From contig NZ_LJWX01000002.1 in NCBI RefSeq assembly GCF_001431705.1, positions 434,001 through 498,000 on the forward strand: a DNA stretch of 64,000 nucleotides, in the 5' to 3' direction. The position numbers and the translations under genes were made by a program. The first letter of the stretch is position 1. Every line of letters begins with the position of its first letter. Positions 28,846 through 38,395 of this stretch are shown here, piece by piece. The DNA is from Ferrovum sp. JA12 (GTDB lineage Bacteria; Pseudomonadota; Gammaproteobacteria; Burkholderiales; Ferrovaceae). The notes beneath the pieces were generated by a model, which worked only from the letters and a program-made list of their open reading frames with translations, did not search any database and had not been told where the DNA came from.

Positions 28846-30519
28846 GTGACTGATCCCCTATTACGTATAGATCAGCTCAGCCTATCCTTTTCACAGGGAG
28901 GGACTCAAAAAAAAGTGCTCGATCACTTATCCTTCTCTCTGCACAAAGGGCAAACCCTCGCCTTGGTTGGTGAGTCGGGTAGTGGTAAATCTGTGAGTGC
29001 CCTCGCCATCATGGGTTTGTTGCCCAAGGACTTGGCTCGGATCGATGATAACAGCTGTATTTTTTGGCACGGTGAAAATATTCTCAATTACTCATCAAGT
29101 CAGCGCCGCTTACTGCGCGGGCGCGAGATGGCGATGATTTTTCAGGACCCAATGTCCGCCCTCAACCCAGTATTAACGATTGGAGAGCAGTTGATAGAAG
29201 GCATTCAACTCCACTTAAATGTCCCTCACCGTGAAGCTCAGGAGCGGGCTATTGAATTACTTACCGAGGTGGGCATTAGTGAGCCTACTCGTCGGATGAA
29301 GGCTTACGCCAGTCAGCTCTCAGGGGGGCAACAACAACGGGTCATGATTGCTATGGCCATATGTGGGGAACCGCAATTGTTAATTGCCGATGAGCCCACC
29401 ACCGCTTTAGATGTCACCATCCAAAGACAAATACTTGAGCTGATCAAAGAATTAACCCATGAGCGTCAGATGGCGGTTTTATTTATTACTCATGATCTTG
29501 CCCTGGTGGGGGAGTTTGCCGATCAAGTGGTGGTGATGCGCCATGGCATGGTGCGAGAGACAGGTAATACCCAAGCCATTTTTACAGAGCCCCAAGACCC
29601 TTACACCCAAGCCCTGTTGCTATGCCGCCCTAGCTTTAATGAGCGACCTTGGCATCTGCCGGTGGTGGAGGAGATGTTAGGTCCTTCTCTTGAGCACATA
29701 AAAGAGGTACCCCAAAGAGAGCGAGGTATTGAGTCGAAGGATGAAGTATTGTTACGTGTGCGCGGACTCAGTAAACGCTTTTCCTTGACCTCAGGGATCT
29801 TTCAGCGCACCTATTTTACGGCGGTCAAGGAGGTGAATTGTGATATTTATCGCGGTAAAACTCTAGGCATAGTGGGCGAGTCGGGGTCAGGTAAAACCAC
29901 CTTGGGCTTGATGCTCGCCGGAATTATTCCTATCACGAGTGGGGCGATTGAATACCATCCTGAGCTAGAATCCTTAAGAGGTTCTCCTGAGCTCATTCAA
30001 ATTATTTTTCAAAATCCCTACGCCTCCTTGAATCCACGCTTTACGGTATTTCAAATTTTAGAGGAACCCTTACTCCTCAATCGTCGCGCTCTCTCTCCCC
30101 ATGATCGACATGTGGCCGTCCTACAATTGCTCAATTGGGTGGGTCTTGATGAGAGTATGTTAAGCCGCTACCCCCATGAATTTTCTGGGGGACAAAGACA
30201 ACGTATTGCTATTGCGAGGTGCCTCGCCCTTAACCCAAAGGTGCTGGTATGTGATGAATCGGTATCGGCTTTAGATGTTTCGGTACAAGCGCAGGTATTA
30301 AACTTATTACAGGATTTGCAGGATCGATTCAAAATCAGTTTAATATTTATTTCCCATGATCTCTCGGTGGTGCGCTATATGTCAGATCACATCATGGTTA
30401 TGCATCAAGGGCAAGTGGTGGAAATGGGCGATTGTGATCAACTCACCCAATCCCCACAACAGTCTTATACAAAGAGCTTAATCGCTGCCATTCCCAAGGC
30501 CTACTCTATTTCGCGCTAG
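28846..30519 (+). CDS. Fused two-domain ABC transporter ATPase (YejF-like)
   Basis: Both ATPase halves are in one 557-residue chain, as in E. coli YejF. Half one: Walker A GESGSGKS near 44, Q-loop FQDPMSALNPV, signature LSGGQQQR, Walker B LLIADEPTTALD. Half two: Walker A GESGSGKT near 343, FQNPYASLNPR, signature FSGGQRQR, Walker B LVCDESVSALD, with Ser replacing the usual Pro-Thr and Asp still followed by Glu. The start is GTG 28846, directly at the preceding stop. It ends overlapping the convergent mltD by 14 bp. Confidence 0.93.
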   Translation: MTDPLLRIDQLSLSFSQGGTQKKVLDHLSFSLHKGQTLALVGESGSGKSVSALAIMGLLPKDLARIDDNSCIFWHGENILNYSSSQRRLLRGREMAMIFQDPMSALNPVLTIGEQLIEGIQLHLNVPHREAQERAIELLTEVGISEPTRRMKAYASQLSGGQQQRVMIAMAICGEPQLLIADEPTTALDVTIQRQILELIKELTHERQMAVLFITHDLALVGEFADQVVVMRHGMVRETGNTQAIFTEPQDPYTQALLLCRPSFNERPWHLPVVEEMLGPSLEHIKEVPQRERGIESKDEVLLRVRGLSKRFSLTSGIFQRTYFTAVKEVNCDIYRGKTLGIVGESGSGKTTLGLMLAGIIPITSGAIEYHPELESLRGSPELIQIIFQNPYASLNPRFTVFQILEEPLLLNRRALSPHDRHVAVLQLLNWVGLDESMLSRYPHEFSGGQRQRIAIARCLALNPKVLVCDESVSALDVSVQAQVLNLLQDLQDRFKISLIFISHDLSVVRYMSDHIMVMHQGQVVEMGDCDQLTQSPQQSYTKSLIAAIPKAYSISR

Positions 30520-32044
30520 AGGTATGGCGCACTTTGTGGGAGTGTCGATGGGCCAAATTTTTTTGTCTGTGGTGAACTCTCTTGCCCGAGGTGACAGTGG
30601 GATGAACAGGTCTAGCGTTCCCTGCCACCACTAAATAGTGTCCTGGTTTGAGAGGACTCTTTAACTGAAGATGATTCAAGGCAGCCAATTGTGCCACGCT
30701 CATATGGTACTTCTTCGCCAGTGAGTAAAGGGTATCGTGGGCATGAATGATTATCCGCAGTGTTTTTTGGTTGGCGATGGGGGAGGGGATGGACCCCTCA
30801 GCATTAGTGCTTTGCTCAGAATTTTGATCACCACTGCCATTGTCATCGGGTACTAATACTGTGCCTCCGCCAGCGATTTTCTTATTATAGGCAATGCCAT
30901 TAACTTGTTTTAGTTCTTCGGTGGAAATCCCATAGCGGTTAGCCACTTGGTCAAGGGATTCACCCCGTGTTAAATGTTGCGTTTTCCAGGTCTGAAGCTT
31001 AACTTGTGGGTCCTCTAGTTTGGCAACAAAACTATCGGCCATGGGGGAGGGGACTAAGATGTTTTGTTCATGATTAAAGTTAAGGGTAATAATACTGTGA
31101 TTAAAGGCTGGATTCAGCATCACAAAATCATTCACGCTCATGCCTGCAAATTGAGCAGCCAGTTTGGTATCAATGCGTTTTTTGGTGGTGACCACAGCAA
31201 AATACGGTTCATTAGCAATAGATTCTAAACTCAAGCCATAGCGTTTAGGATCCATGACAATGGCTTTTGCGGCCAGTAACTTAGGTACGTAATTACGGGT
31301 TTCATCAGGCAGATTAAGATTTAAATAGTCAGTAGGTAAATGACGCGCTCGATTATAGGCAATTTCACGACGCACTTTACCCTCACCGCAATTGTATCCC
31401 GCAAGAGCTAATTCCCATGAGCCAAACTCATCGTGCAAACGTTGGATGTAATCCAAAGCACTATTGGTGGCAGCCACCACGTCGCGGCGACCGTCATACC
31501 ACCAACTCTGCTCCATGCCATAGTGGCGTCCTGTGGCGGGAATAAATTGCCAAATGCCTGAGGCTTGACTGTTGGACAGAGCATGGGGGTTAAAGGCACT
31601 CTCCACAATAGGGAGTAATGCAATTTCCGTGGGCATTTTACGCCTTTGTACTTCTTCTACTATAAAAAACAGATATTTTCTGCTGCGCTCAACGGTGCGC
31701 TCCACATAATCGGGTCTTGCCGCATACCAATCAATTTGTCGTTGAATACGTTTGGGATCGTTAAGATCAGGCATCGCAAAACCAGTGCGAATTCTTTGCC
31801 ACAGATCATCTGCTGGCCCATCAATGACCTCCGGCGATTCTGGGTTGAGGACAGAGTTATCCGGATTGTTATCAAGGCTTGGTTGAAGATTCTTATTGTC
31901 TTTTTTAACGCTAGCAATAGCATCTGGTACAGAGATTAAATTGCCCTCCTCAGGGACGCCAAGCTCACTCACTGCTTGGGCGCCAAACAGGCAACACCAC
32001 AGACCCATGGCTACCAGAATTTTAAAGGGAAAGCGTCTGTCCAT
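30506..32044 (-). CDS. mltD: Lytic murein transglycosylase D with two LysM domains
   Basis: Cleaves peptidoglycan glycan strands to anhydromuropeptides in the periplasm. The SLT domain carries the catalytic Glu in LLPIVESAFNPHALS, followed by SQASGIWQFIPATGRHYGM and LALAGYNCGEGKVRR. Two LysM domains follow, around residues 345-390 (GESLDQVANRYGISTEEL) and 430-475 (HDTLYSLAKKYHMSVAQL), ending in a His/Arg/Lys-rich tail. The leader has two adjacent cysteines, so signal peptide type is unclear. I start at the ATG at 32044; a GTG two codons earlier is the alternative. Confidence 0.9.
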   Translation of the reverse strand: MDRRFPFKILVAMGLWCCLFGAQAVSELGVPEEGNLISVPDAIASVKKDNKNLQPSLDNNPDNSVLNPESPEVIDGPADDLWQRIRTGFAMPDLNDPKRIQRQIDWYAARPDYVERTVERSRKYLFFIVEEVQRRKMPTEIALLPIVESAFNPHALSNSQASGIWQFIPATGRHYGMEQSWWYDGRRDVVAATNSALDYIQRLHDEFGSWELALAGYNCGEGKVRREIAYNRARHLPTDYLNLNLPDETRNYVPKLLAAKAIVMDPKRYGLSLESIANEPYFAVVTTKKRIDTKLAAQFAGMSVNDFVMLNPAFNHSIITLNFNHEQNILVPSPMADSFVAKLEDPQVKLQTWKTQHLTRGESLDQVANRYGISTEELKQVNGIAYNKKIAGGGTVLVPDDNGSGDQNSEQSTNAEGSIPSPIANQKTLRIIIHAHDTLYSLAKKYHMSVAQLAALNHLQLKSPLKPGHYLVVAGNARPVHPTVTSGKRVHHRQKNLAHRHSHKVRHTSSAK

Positions 32045-32131
32045 ACCCACTATATCTATTACCTAAACAATTGATACTATCTTGAGGTATAGTCATTGGT
32101 CAACCGCTGCTTTCTTAGGGAGTCTCAAAAT

Positions 32132-32257
32132 ATGACAGCAAAAGTATTGTTGATGCTAGTGATGGCAAGCTTTTTACTCAGTGCGTGCAATACCGTGGAA
32201 GGGTTAGGTAAGGATATTGAAAAAACAGCAGATTGGACCCGCAACCATATGCCATAA
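32132..32257 (+). CDS. Entericidin-like small lipoprotein
   Basis: A 41-residue peptide starting MTAKVLLMLVMASFLLSAC, i.e. a lipoprotein leader with the modified Cys at residue 19, and a mature part NTVEGLGKDIEKTADW. The GxGxDIxxxG/A core is the entericidin A/B signature. Entericidins are outer-membrane-linked lipopeptides made under stationary-phase or stress conditions. AGGGAG lies 7 bp before the ATG. There is only one copy here, where E. coli has an ecnA-ecnB pair. A hairpin follows at 32275. Confidence 0.85.
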   Translation: MTAKVLLMLVMASFLLSACNTVEGLGKDIEKTADWTRNHMP

Positions 32258-32274
32258 GTTGATAGGGAAGAGGC

Positions 32275-32299
32275 CTGAGTGCCTTCTGTGGCAACTCAG
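32275..32299. terminator. Hairpin between entericidin and aldo/keto reductase genes
   Basis: ctgagtgcc pairs with ggc-actcag (one bulged A) around a 6-base loop, between two convergent genes. There is no T tract, so it is at best a weak bidirectional terminator. Confidence 0.4.
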
Positions 32300-32311
32300 A
32301 CCCCAATCTGG

Positions 32312-33298
32312 TTAACGGTTGAGGGCTAGCATTTGAGGACCAGCGTAACGCTCACCCACTGCTGCACCTTGTGGAATGTGCTCGTTAATCAAGTGTAGTT
32401 CCTCTTGGTTTAAGTTAACCGCTAGGGCACCAATATTGTCCTCTAAATGATGTCGGCTTTTAGAGCCTGGAATGGGCACAATATCAGCACCTTGATGAAT
32501 CACCCAAGCGATGGCGAGCTGTGCTGGGGTACAGCCTTTTTGTTGCGCCATGCTTTCAATGACTTTGACCAAGCTTAGATTTTTAGTAAAATTCTCTCCC
32601 TGAAAACGTGGCGAGCGACGACGATAATCCTCACTATCAAAGTCCTCCGGTGTCTTAAATTGTCCCGTTAAAAATCCACGACCCAGGGGGCTGTAAGCCA
32701 CATAGCCAATACCGAGCTCACGGGTGGCGGGTAAAATGTCCTGCTCAGCATCCCGACTCCATAGTGAATACTCCGTCTGTAATGCGCTAATGGGATGAAC
32801 TCGGTGAGCGCGTTTAATGGTACTGGCCGCCGCCTCTGATAGGCCCAGAAAACGCACTTTTCCCTCTTTGACTAAATCCGCCATGGCCCCCACTGTCTCC
32901 TCTATGGGTACCTTGGGATCCACACGATGCTGGTAATATAAATCGATGGTGTCCACCTGTAAGCGTTTGAGGGAGGCCTCGCAACACTCTTTCACGTATT
33001 GCGGGTCGCCGCGAACACCTAAAAACTCACCATTAGGGCCGCGTACATTGGCAAATTTAGTAGCAATGATCACCTGATCACGCTTACCGCGTAGCGCTTC
33101 ACCCAGCAGTTCCTCATTAATAAACGGGCCGTACATGTCGGCCGTATCAAAAAAAGTCACGCCAAGATCAATGGCGCGGTGGATGGTGGAGATGGATTGT
33201 TGATCGTTGCGCTGACCATAGAATTCAGACATACCCATACAGCCTAAACCTATTGCGCTGACCTTGAGACCTTGTTGACCTAAAGACTTTAATTGCAT
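32312..33298 (-). CDS. Aldo/keto reductase
   Basis: A 328-residue NADPH-dependent oxidoreductase of the YakC/AKR13 kind. The TIM-barrel landmarks are [22 protein letters not shown] (catalytic Asp and Tyr), VIIATKF (catalytic Lys), YYQHRVDP (catalytic His region), [10 protein letters not shown], and the cofactor phosphate loop [15 protein letters not shown]. The natural substrate is unknown; such enzymes often detoxify aldehydes, which would fit gloB next door. Confidence 0.9.
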   Translation of the reverse strand: MQLKSLGQQGLKVSAIGLGCMGMSEFYGQRNDQQSISTIHRAIDLGVTFFDTADMYGPFINEELLGEALRGKRDQVIIATKFANVRGPNGEFLGVRGDPQYVKECCEASLKRLQVDTIDLYYQHRVDPKVPIEETVGAMADLVKEGKVRFLGLSEAAASTIKRAHRVHPISALQTEYSLWSRDAEQDILPATRELGIGYVAYSPLGRGFLTGQFKTPEDFDSEDYRRRSPRFQGENFTKNLSLVKVIESMAQQKGCTPAQLAIAWVIHQGADIVPIPGSKSRHHLEDNIGALAVNLNQEELHLINEHIPQGAAVGERYAGPQMLALNR

Positions 33299-33343
33299 AG
33301 CAACCCCTAATTAGTTTGAACACAAACTATATGGTAAGTCAGA

Positions 33344-34150
33344 TTATAGACAAAGAGAAGGGGGGCTTGGGTAGCTATTTTTCCATGAACGCAGAAATGC
33401 AAATAAACAAAGAGGATGAGGGTTAAGAGTTGGAAAACGTGAGGTCAGAGCCTTGATCAGGCTCTGCTGATCGGTCCGTAAGAAAGGGTTGATGGCTAAT
33501 TCGCGCTCTATGGAGGTTGGGATAGTGGCTTCGCACTCTTCTCGTAATCGCTCCACTTGCTTGGCATAAGCTTGTAATTGGGGATTATGGGGCTCCACCG
33601 CCAAGGCAAATTGCAGATTATTCTGCGTATACTCATGAGCACAGTAAACAAGTGTATCCTGGGGTAAGACTTTAATGGATTGCAGTGCTGCAAACATGCT
33701 CTCTGGGGTCCCTTCAAAAATACGTCCACAGCCCCCACTAAATAAGGTATCTCCACAAAACAGTATGCCCTGTGTGTAGTAGCCAATATGGCCCAGGGTA
33801 TGGCCACTAAAATTAAGAATATCAAAGTGTAAGTCAAGATCCTCGATATGGATGCTTGAGTGCGGTGTCAGAGCATGGGTGACTCCGCTAATATTTTCTG
33901 CTAGAGGAGCATAAACACTTGGCTGATACTGCTCTGTCAGCTCTTTTATGCCGCCAGTGTGGTCTCCATGGTGATGGGTAATCAAAATAGTGGTCAGCGT
34001 TAAATCATGGGTCTTGAGAAAGTTCAATACCCCTTGCGCCTGTCCAGGATCCACCACTAAGGCCTGTTTGTTATTATGCAATAACCAAATATAATTATCT
34101 GAAAAAGCGTGGAGGCGCTGAATATGAATGGTTTGCATGTAATTTGCCAT
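33344..34150 (-). CDS. gloB: Hydroxyacylglutathione hydrolase (glyoxalase II)
   Basis: Hydrolyses S-lactoylglutathione, completing methylglyoxal detoxification. The metallo-beta-lactamase zinc motif THHHGDHTGG is near residue 58 of the shorter form; FSGHTLGHIGYY, LFCGDTLFSGGCGR and YCAHEYTQNNLQFAL supply the other ligands. The open frame reaches 34195, but family N-termini begin near MQTIHIQRLHAFSDNYIW, so the ATG at 34150 or 34138 is more likely. The C-terminus (SWKNSYPSPPSLCL) differs from the usual end. It is divergent from the YafS-like gene, as in E. coli. Confidence 0.92.
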   Translation of the reverse strand: MANYMQTIHIQRLHAFSDNYIWLLHNNKQALVVDPGQAQGVLNFLKTHDLTLTTILITHHHGDHTGGIKELTEQYQPSVYAPLAENISGVTHALTPHSSIHIEDLDLHFDILNFSGHTLGHIGYYTQGILFCGDTLFSGGCGRIFEGTPESMFAALQSIKVLPQDTLVYCAHEYTQNNLQFALAVEPHNPQLQAYAKQVERLREECEATIPTSIERELAINPFLRTDQQSLIKALTSRFPTLNPHPLCLFAFLRSWKNSYPSPPSLCL

Positions 34151-34180
34151 GAAAGGAGTGTTTTCCGCTAAAATAAACCC

Positions 34181-34945
34181 ATGAATACAGAGCACATGAT
34201 CCCTTGGTTAAACTCAACCCTCGGACAATACATTCTAAACCAAGAACAGCTTATCCTAGACGAAGCGGTGGCAAATATTTTTGGTTTCAATGCCTTGCAG
34301 CTCTGCTTGCCAGGTCTTGATGCTTTGCGCCTAAACCGTATTCCAAACCGCTTTCGCCTTGGCATGAATCAAGACTGTCAACTACAAGCTGACCCTTTAT
34401 TTTTACCCATTGCAAGTCACAGTGTTGATTTGGTGGTATTGCCTCATCAGCTGGAGTTCTCAGAATATCCCCATGCTCTGTTAAGAGAAATTGATCGTAT
34501 CACGGTGCCTGAAGGGAGGATCATTATCACTGGCTTTAATCCATTGAGTTTGTGGGGAGTCAGGCAGTTTTTCTCCATGCAACCCAAAACCTTTCCGTGG
34601 AATGGCGAGTTTATTTCCTTAAATCGCTTAAAGGATTGGTTGTCTTTGTTGGGTTTTGAATTAAATGCAGGAAGATTTCTCGCCTATGTCCCCCCCTTTA
34701 GAAGCGAACAATTACGTCAACGTTTTCGTTTTATGGAATTAGCAGGTGATCGCTGGTGGGGAGTGGGTGGGGGGGTGTATTATTTGGAAGCCATTAAGCG
34801 CGTGCAAGGTGTTCGCTTAATCACTCCTCGTTGGCAAGTGAGTATGTCAGAGAAAGTCCTCTCGCCAGCGGTTCAAGCGGCTTCACGCCAACAGGATTTG
34901 TCAGCTAAAATTGTGCCCTTGTTTCCTCCTCAAGAAAATAGTTAA
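34181..34945 (+). CDS. yafS: YafS-like SAM-dependent methyltransferase
   Basis: The 254-residue protein lacks a strong glycine-rich motif I but keeps [26 protein letters not shown] and [18 protein letters not shown], the Methyltransf_11 pattern seen in YafS. Gene order gloB-yafS-rnhA-dnaQ is that of E. coli, which supports the name. Function is unknown in E. coli too. The start at 34181 leaves only 30 bp to the likely gloB start. Confidence 0.75.
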   Translation: MNTEHMIPWLNSTLGQYILNQEQLILDEAVANIFGFNALQLCLPGLDALRLNRIPNRFRLGMNQDCQLQADPLFLPIASHSVDLVVLPHQLEFSEYPHALLREIDRITVPEGRIIITGFNPLSLWGVRQFFSMQPKTFPWNGEFISLNRLKDWLSLLGFELNAGRFLAYVPPFRSEQLRQRFRFMELAGDRWWGVGGGVYYLEAIKRVQGVRLITPRWQVSMSEKVLSPAVQAASRQQDLSAKIVPLFPPQENS

Positions 34946-34953
34946 GAATAGGT

Positions 34954-35406
34954 GTGAGTAAACTCATGGATAAGGTTGAGATTTATACGGATGGGGCTTG
35001 CCGCGGTAATCCAGGCCCTGGCGGATGGGGTGCGCTACTGTGTTATCAGGGTCATGAAAAAAGCCTCTCTGGCGGTGAGTCTTATACCACCAATAACCGC
35101 ATGGAGTTAATGGCGGTGATTAAAGCCCTCGAAGCACTGCAACGCCAATGTGAAGTGACGGTTCACACGGATTCCCAGTATGTGAAAAACGGCATTACCC
35201 AATGGATTATTAATTGGAAAAAAAATGGCTGGAAAACCGCCGACAGAAAACCGGTGAAAAATGCCGATCTGTGGCAACAATTAGATGAGTTAGCTGGGCA
35301 ACATGGGATTCAATGGCTATGGGTAAAAGGGCATGCAGGCCACCCAGGTAATGAGCGAGCGGATCAATTGGCTAATTCTGGTATTGATGAAATGAGTAGA
35401 CGATGA
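34954..35406 (+). CDS. rnhA: Ribonuclease HI
   Basis: Cuts the RNA strand of RNA-DNA hybrids. The catalytic carboxylates are in place: Asp of [18 protein letters not shown], Glu of [14 protein letters not shown], Asp of [14 protein letters not shown] and Asp of [10 protein letters not shown]; the [10 protein letters not shown] and [12 protein letters not shown] segments are also typical. The start may be GTG 34954 or ATG 34966. The gene ends in a 4-bp overlap with dnaQ. Confidence 0.97.
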   Translation: MSKLMDKVEIYTDGACRGNPGPGGWGALLCYQGHEKSLSGGESYTTNNRMELMAVIKALEALQRQCEVTVHTDSQYVKNGITQWIINWKKNGWKTADRKPVKNADLWQQLDELAGQHGIQWLWVKGHAGHPGNERADQLANSGIDEMSRR

Positions 35407-36104
35407 GATATCTCGTTTTGGATACAGAGACCACGGGTCTTGAAACCGCTAAGGGCAACCGAGTGGTAGAAATTGGGCTGGTAGAAATTGTTAATCGTCA
35501 ATTAACCGGACGAACTTTTCATCATTATTTAAATCCTGATCGCGACAGTGAACCAGGCGCCTTTGAAAAACACGGTTTAACCACAGAGTTTTTAGCGGAT
35601 AAACCGCGTTTCACAGAGATTGCAGAGGATTTACTAGCGTTCATTGAAGCGTCTACTCTGATCATTCATAACGCCGTGTTTGATATTGGTTTTCTAGATT
35701 ATGAACTGAAGCTCGTGGGTAGAGCTCCTCTAAAAAATCATTACCATGAGGTGATTGATACGCTGCTATTAGCCCGCGAATTGCATCCTGGTAAACGCAA
35801 TACCTTGGATGCTCTGTGCGATCGCTATGGCATTGATAACACACATCGAACTTACCATGGCGCGTTGCTGGATGCTAAATTATTAGGTGATGTGTATCTT
35901 GCAATGACGCGCGGGCAGGAAGCGTTAATTGTGGATGAGCATATGGTACGGCAATCGGACACCGATCATTACATAAAGCAAGATCGCACAGCCTTGAAAG
36001 TGGTCTATGCTACGCTCGATGAACTGGATGAACACCAACAACAATTGCTACGCATTGACAAAGACAGCAAAGGTCAGTGTCTATGGTCTCAGCGCAATAT
36101 TTAG
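35403..36104 (+). CDS. dnaQ: DNA polymerase III epsilon (proofreading) subunit
   Basis: The 3'-5' exonuclease partner of DnaE. ExoI motif [10 protein letters not shown] is at residues 5-14, with ExoII ([17 protein letters not shown]) and ExoIII ([21 protein letters not shown]) carrying the remaining catalytic residues. At 233 residues the length is normal, and the C-terminal tail should bind alpha. It overlaps rnhA by 4 bp and its 3' end overlaps the convergent DUF1841 gene by 24 bp. Confidence 0.97.
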   Translation: MRYLVLDTETTGLETAKGNRVVEIGLVEIVNRQLTGRTFHHYLNPDRDSEPGAFEKHGLTTEFLADKPRFTEIAEDLLAFIEASTLIIHNAVFDIGFLDYELKLVGRAPLKNHYHEVIDTLLLARELHPGKRNTLDALCDRYGIDNTHRTYHGALLDAKLLGDVYLAMTRGQEALIVDEHMVRQSDTDHYIKQDRTALKVVYATLDELDEHQQQLLRIDKDSKGQCLWSQRNI

Positions 36105-36533
36105 AGTGTTCAGCTTTTGCGCCACAAGACTTAAGTAGCGTTGGTTATCGAGCGGCTGACCATTGACTTCTGCTTGCCACACCATTTCAGTTAAGGCATC
36201 CAACAATTCATGACGAGCTAAATGCTCATCCTTTAGAGCCAAACACAGTTTATGGTAAGACTCCTTGATACCAGGTGGCTGATCGATAGATAACTGTTCT
36301 TCAATGGCCAAGTGTAAACTCAAATGCAAAAATGGATTACTGTCGCCCTCACTGACTGACCAGTCTTTGTCTCTAAAGCGCTCCGGCTGATCAAGCAGGC
36401 TATGGTATTCAGGATGATGACTGATGATGGATAGGGCCATATCCTCAAGGGCTGTGAGAGGCTGAGCACGTTTACTTTTCTCTCTGACATCAAAAAAGAA
36501 TTGACGAACTTCTGACCGGGATACATCAAACAT
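36081..36533 (-). CDS. DUF1841 family protein
   Basis: A 150-residue protein of unknown function conserved in beta- and gammaproteobacteria. It matches by RSEVRQFFFDVREKSKRAQPLT, HPEYHSLLDQPERFRDKDW and the hallmark NPFLHLSLHLAIEEQLSIDQP. A GGAG supports the ATG at 36533 (MFDVSRSEV). It overlaps the nth stop and is the last gene of the moaA-to-DUF1841 run. Mostly helical and without signal peptide, so it is probably cytoplasmic. Confidence 0.88.
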   Translation of the reverse strand: MFDVSRSEVRQFFFDVREKSKRAQPLTALEDMALSIISHHPEYHSLLDQPERFRDKDWSVSEGDSNPFLHLSLHLAIEEQLSIDQPPGIKESYHKLCLALKDEHLARHELLDALTEMVWQAEVNGQPLDNQRYLSLVAQKLNTLNIALRP

Positions 36534-37158
36534 GTTTAGCTCCATAGCCACACAGGTCTACGACGAGGCATGTCTCACACTTGGGTCGTTGGGCGGTACA
36601 GGTGTACCGGCCGTGAAGAATCAGCCAGTGGTGGGCATTCATCATAAACTCTTGTGGAATCACTTTGATTAATTTTTGTTCAATGGCTAAGGGGGTAGTA
36701 CCGCGAGCGAGCCCTAGGCGCTGAGAGACTCTAAAAATGTGAGTATCCACGGCCATGGTGGGTTGACCAAAGGCGGTATTGAGTAGTACGTTAGCGGTTT
36801 TTCTGCCCACCCCAGGAAGGGCCTCTAGGGCCTCACGGCTTTTGGGCACACGCCCATTATGTTGCTCCACCAAGATTTTGGCGGTTTGCATGAGATGCTT
36901 GCCTTTACTGCGGAAAAGACCGATGGAGGAGATAGCGGCCATTAATTTCTCCTCTCCCATATCAAGTAAGTCCTGTGGCTTCTTAATGATTTTAAATAAA
37001 GGTGCGGTGGCCCGATTCACTCCTTTATCCGTAGCCTGTGCTGAGAGAATCACGGCGGTGAGCAGTTGGTAGTGATTGCCATAGCGTAGTTCTGTTTTAG
37101 GGTGGGGGTTGGCCTGTTGAAAGCGGCGAAACAGTTCGATGATGTTTTCTTTTTTCAT
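36526..37158 (-). CDS. nth: Endonuclease III
   Basis: A base-excision repair glycosylase/AP lyase for oxidised pyrimidines. The 210-residue protein has the helix-hairpin-helix LEALPGVGRKTANVLLN, with catalytic Lys in GVGRKTA and Asp in AVDTHIFRVSQRLGL. The 4Fe-4S loop CTAQRPKCETCLVVDLC is complete (C-x6-C-x2-C-x5-C). It lies 3 bp after the ferredoxin gene, as in other betaproteobacteria. Confidence 0.97.
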   Translation of the reverse strand: MKKENIIELFRRFQQANPHPKTELRYGNHYQLLTAVILSAQATDKGVNRATAPLFKIIKKPQDLLDMGEEKLMAAISSIGLFRSKGKHLMQTAKILVEQHNGRVPKSREALEALPGVGRKTANVLLNTAFGQPTMAVDTHIFRVSQRLGLARGTTPLAIEQKLIKVIPQEFMMNAHHWLILHGRYTCTAQRPKCETCLVVDLCGYGAKHV

Positions 37159-37161
37159 ACT

Positions 37162-37386
37162 CTAGAGTGTTTTCATTTCAATGCAGTCAACGGGGCAGGG
37201 GACGAGACACGCTTCGCACCCAGTGCACAATGCTTGAATCACGGTATGCATCAAGCGTGAGGCGCCCACAATGGCGTTCTCTGGACAAGCTTTTACGCAA
37301 CGAAAGCAGCCGATACATGCCTCCTCAACCACCCAGGCGGTTTGCACTCGATTATCTAACCTGTGGTGTTTTTCAACGGTGATCAC
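37162..37386 (-). CDS. Short RnfB-type 2[4Fe-4S] ferredoxin
   Basis: A 74-residue protein with two CxxCxxCxxxCP clusters: [12 protein letters not shown] and [12 protein letters not shown], followed by VDCIEM. It corresponds to the ferredoxin part of RnfB/RsxB. The N-terminal membrane anchor and the first Fe-S domain of full-length RnfB (about 190 residues) are absent. Its place between pyrD and nth suggests it donates electrons in this operon, perhaps for Fe-S proteins, but no partner is evident. No rnfACDGE genes lie in the window. Confidence 0.85.
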   Translation of the reverse strand: MITVEKHHRLDNRVQTAWVVEEACIGCFRCVKACPENAIVGASRLMHTVIQALCTGCEACLVPCPVDCIEMKTL

Positions 37387-37392
37387 GATGGC

Positions 37393-38394
37393 TTATAAAG
37401 CTTTGAGGATGGAGTGAATCAAAGCGGGCCCTTGGAATATTAAACCACTGTAGAGTTGGATCAAGGAGGCGCCCGCTTGCATCATCGACCGGGCTCGCTC
37501 AGGGCTTGTGATACCCCCAACACCCATGATGGGGAGTTGTTTGCCCAGGTGAGAGTTCAATAAACTGACCATCTGTAAGGATTTATCAAAGAGTGGTGCG
37601 CCACTTAACCCGCCCTGTTCCCTACCATGGGGGTGATGCTGAACACGGCTATGGTCTATGGTGGTGTTAGTGGCGATGATGGCGTCCATGTCAAACTTTA
37701 GGAGTTGATCGGCAATTAATTTCGCTTCATCCTGGGTCAGATCTGGGGCAATTTTAACAGCCATGGGAACAACACGCTGGTGGATGTCGCTTAGTCGTTT
37801 TCTGGTGTCACTGAGGGTGCGCAATAGTACTATTAATTCGTCGCCCAATTGTAATTGACGCAGTTGTGCGGTGTTAGGCGATGAGATATTAATGGTGATG
37901 TAATGGGCATGAGTATAGACTCTCTCCAGCGTATAAGCATAATCTTCATGGGCTTTATCTAGAGGAGTATCAAAATTCTTACCAATATTAATACCCAGTA
38001 CGCCGCGATAGTGTGCGCGTTGAATGTTTTCAAGCAGATGCTCAACGCCAGTATTGTTAAAGCCCAAACGATTGATAATGCCTTGCTCTTCAATGAGGCG
38101 GAACATACGCGGCTTAGGGTTACCAGGTTGCGCGCGAGGAGTGACGGTTCCCACCTCAATAAAGCCCACGCCAAGGGACGCTAAACCTGGCAGATATTCA
38201 GCATTCTTATCAAGTCCTGCAGCAATACCTAAGGGGTTGGGGAAAGGGATACCCATTATGTTTACCGGGTGCGAAGGTGTAGGCCCATGGAGGGCTTTGC
38301 ACTTGGCTGTTTGATTAAGTCCCATCATGGCCACAAGATGGGCACTCTCAGGATCCATGGAAAAAAGCAGTGGTCGAAGAAATTGATAGAGCAT
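37393..38394 (-). CDS. pyrD: Dihydroorotate dehydrogenase (quinone)
   Basis: A class 2, membrane-associated enzyme feeding electrons from dihydroorotate to quinone in pyrimidine synthesis. An AGGAAA site selects the ATG at 38394 (MLYQFLRPLLFSMDPESAH), giving 333 residues. PNPLGIAAGLDKNAEYL, the GFIEVGTVTP flavin motif, INISSPNTAQLR with the catalytic Ser of class 2, NTTIDHSR and IMGVGGI are present. It is separated from the upstream bpt by 1 bp. Confidence 0.97.
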   Translation of the reverse strand: MLYQFLRPLLFSMDPESAHLVAMMGLNQTAKCKALHGPTPSHPVNIMGIPFPNPLGIAAGLDKNAEYLPGLASLGVGFIEVGTVTPRAQPGNPKPRMFRLIEEQGIINRLGFNNTGVEHLLENIQRAHYRGVLGINIGKNFDTPLDKAHEDYAYTLERVYTHAHYITINISSPNTAQLRQLQLGDELIVLLRTLSDTRKRLSDIHQRVVPMAVKIAPDLTQDEAKLIADQLLKFDMDAIIATNTTIDHSRVQHHPHGREQGGLSGAPLFDKSLQMVSLLNSHLGKQLPIMGVGGITSPERARSMMQAGASLIQLYSGLIFQGPALIHSILKAL

Positions 38395-38395
38395 A

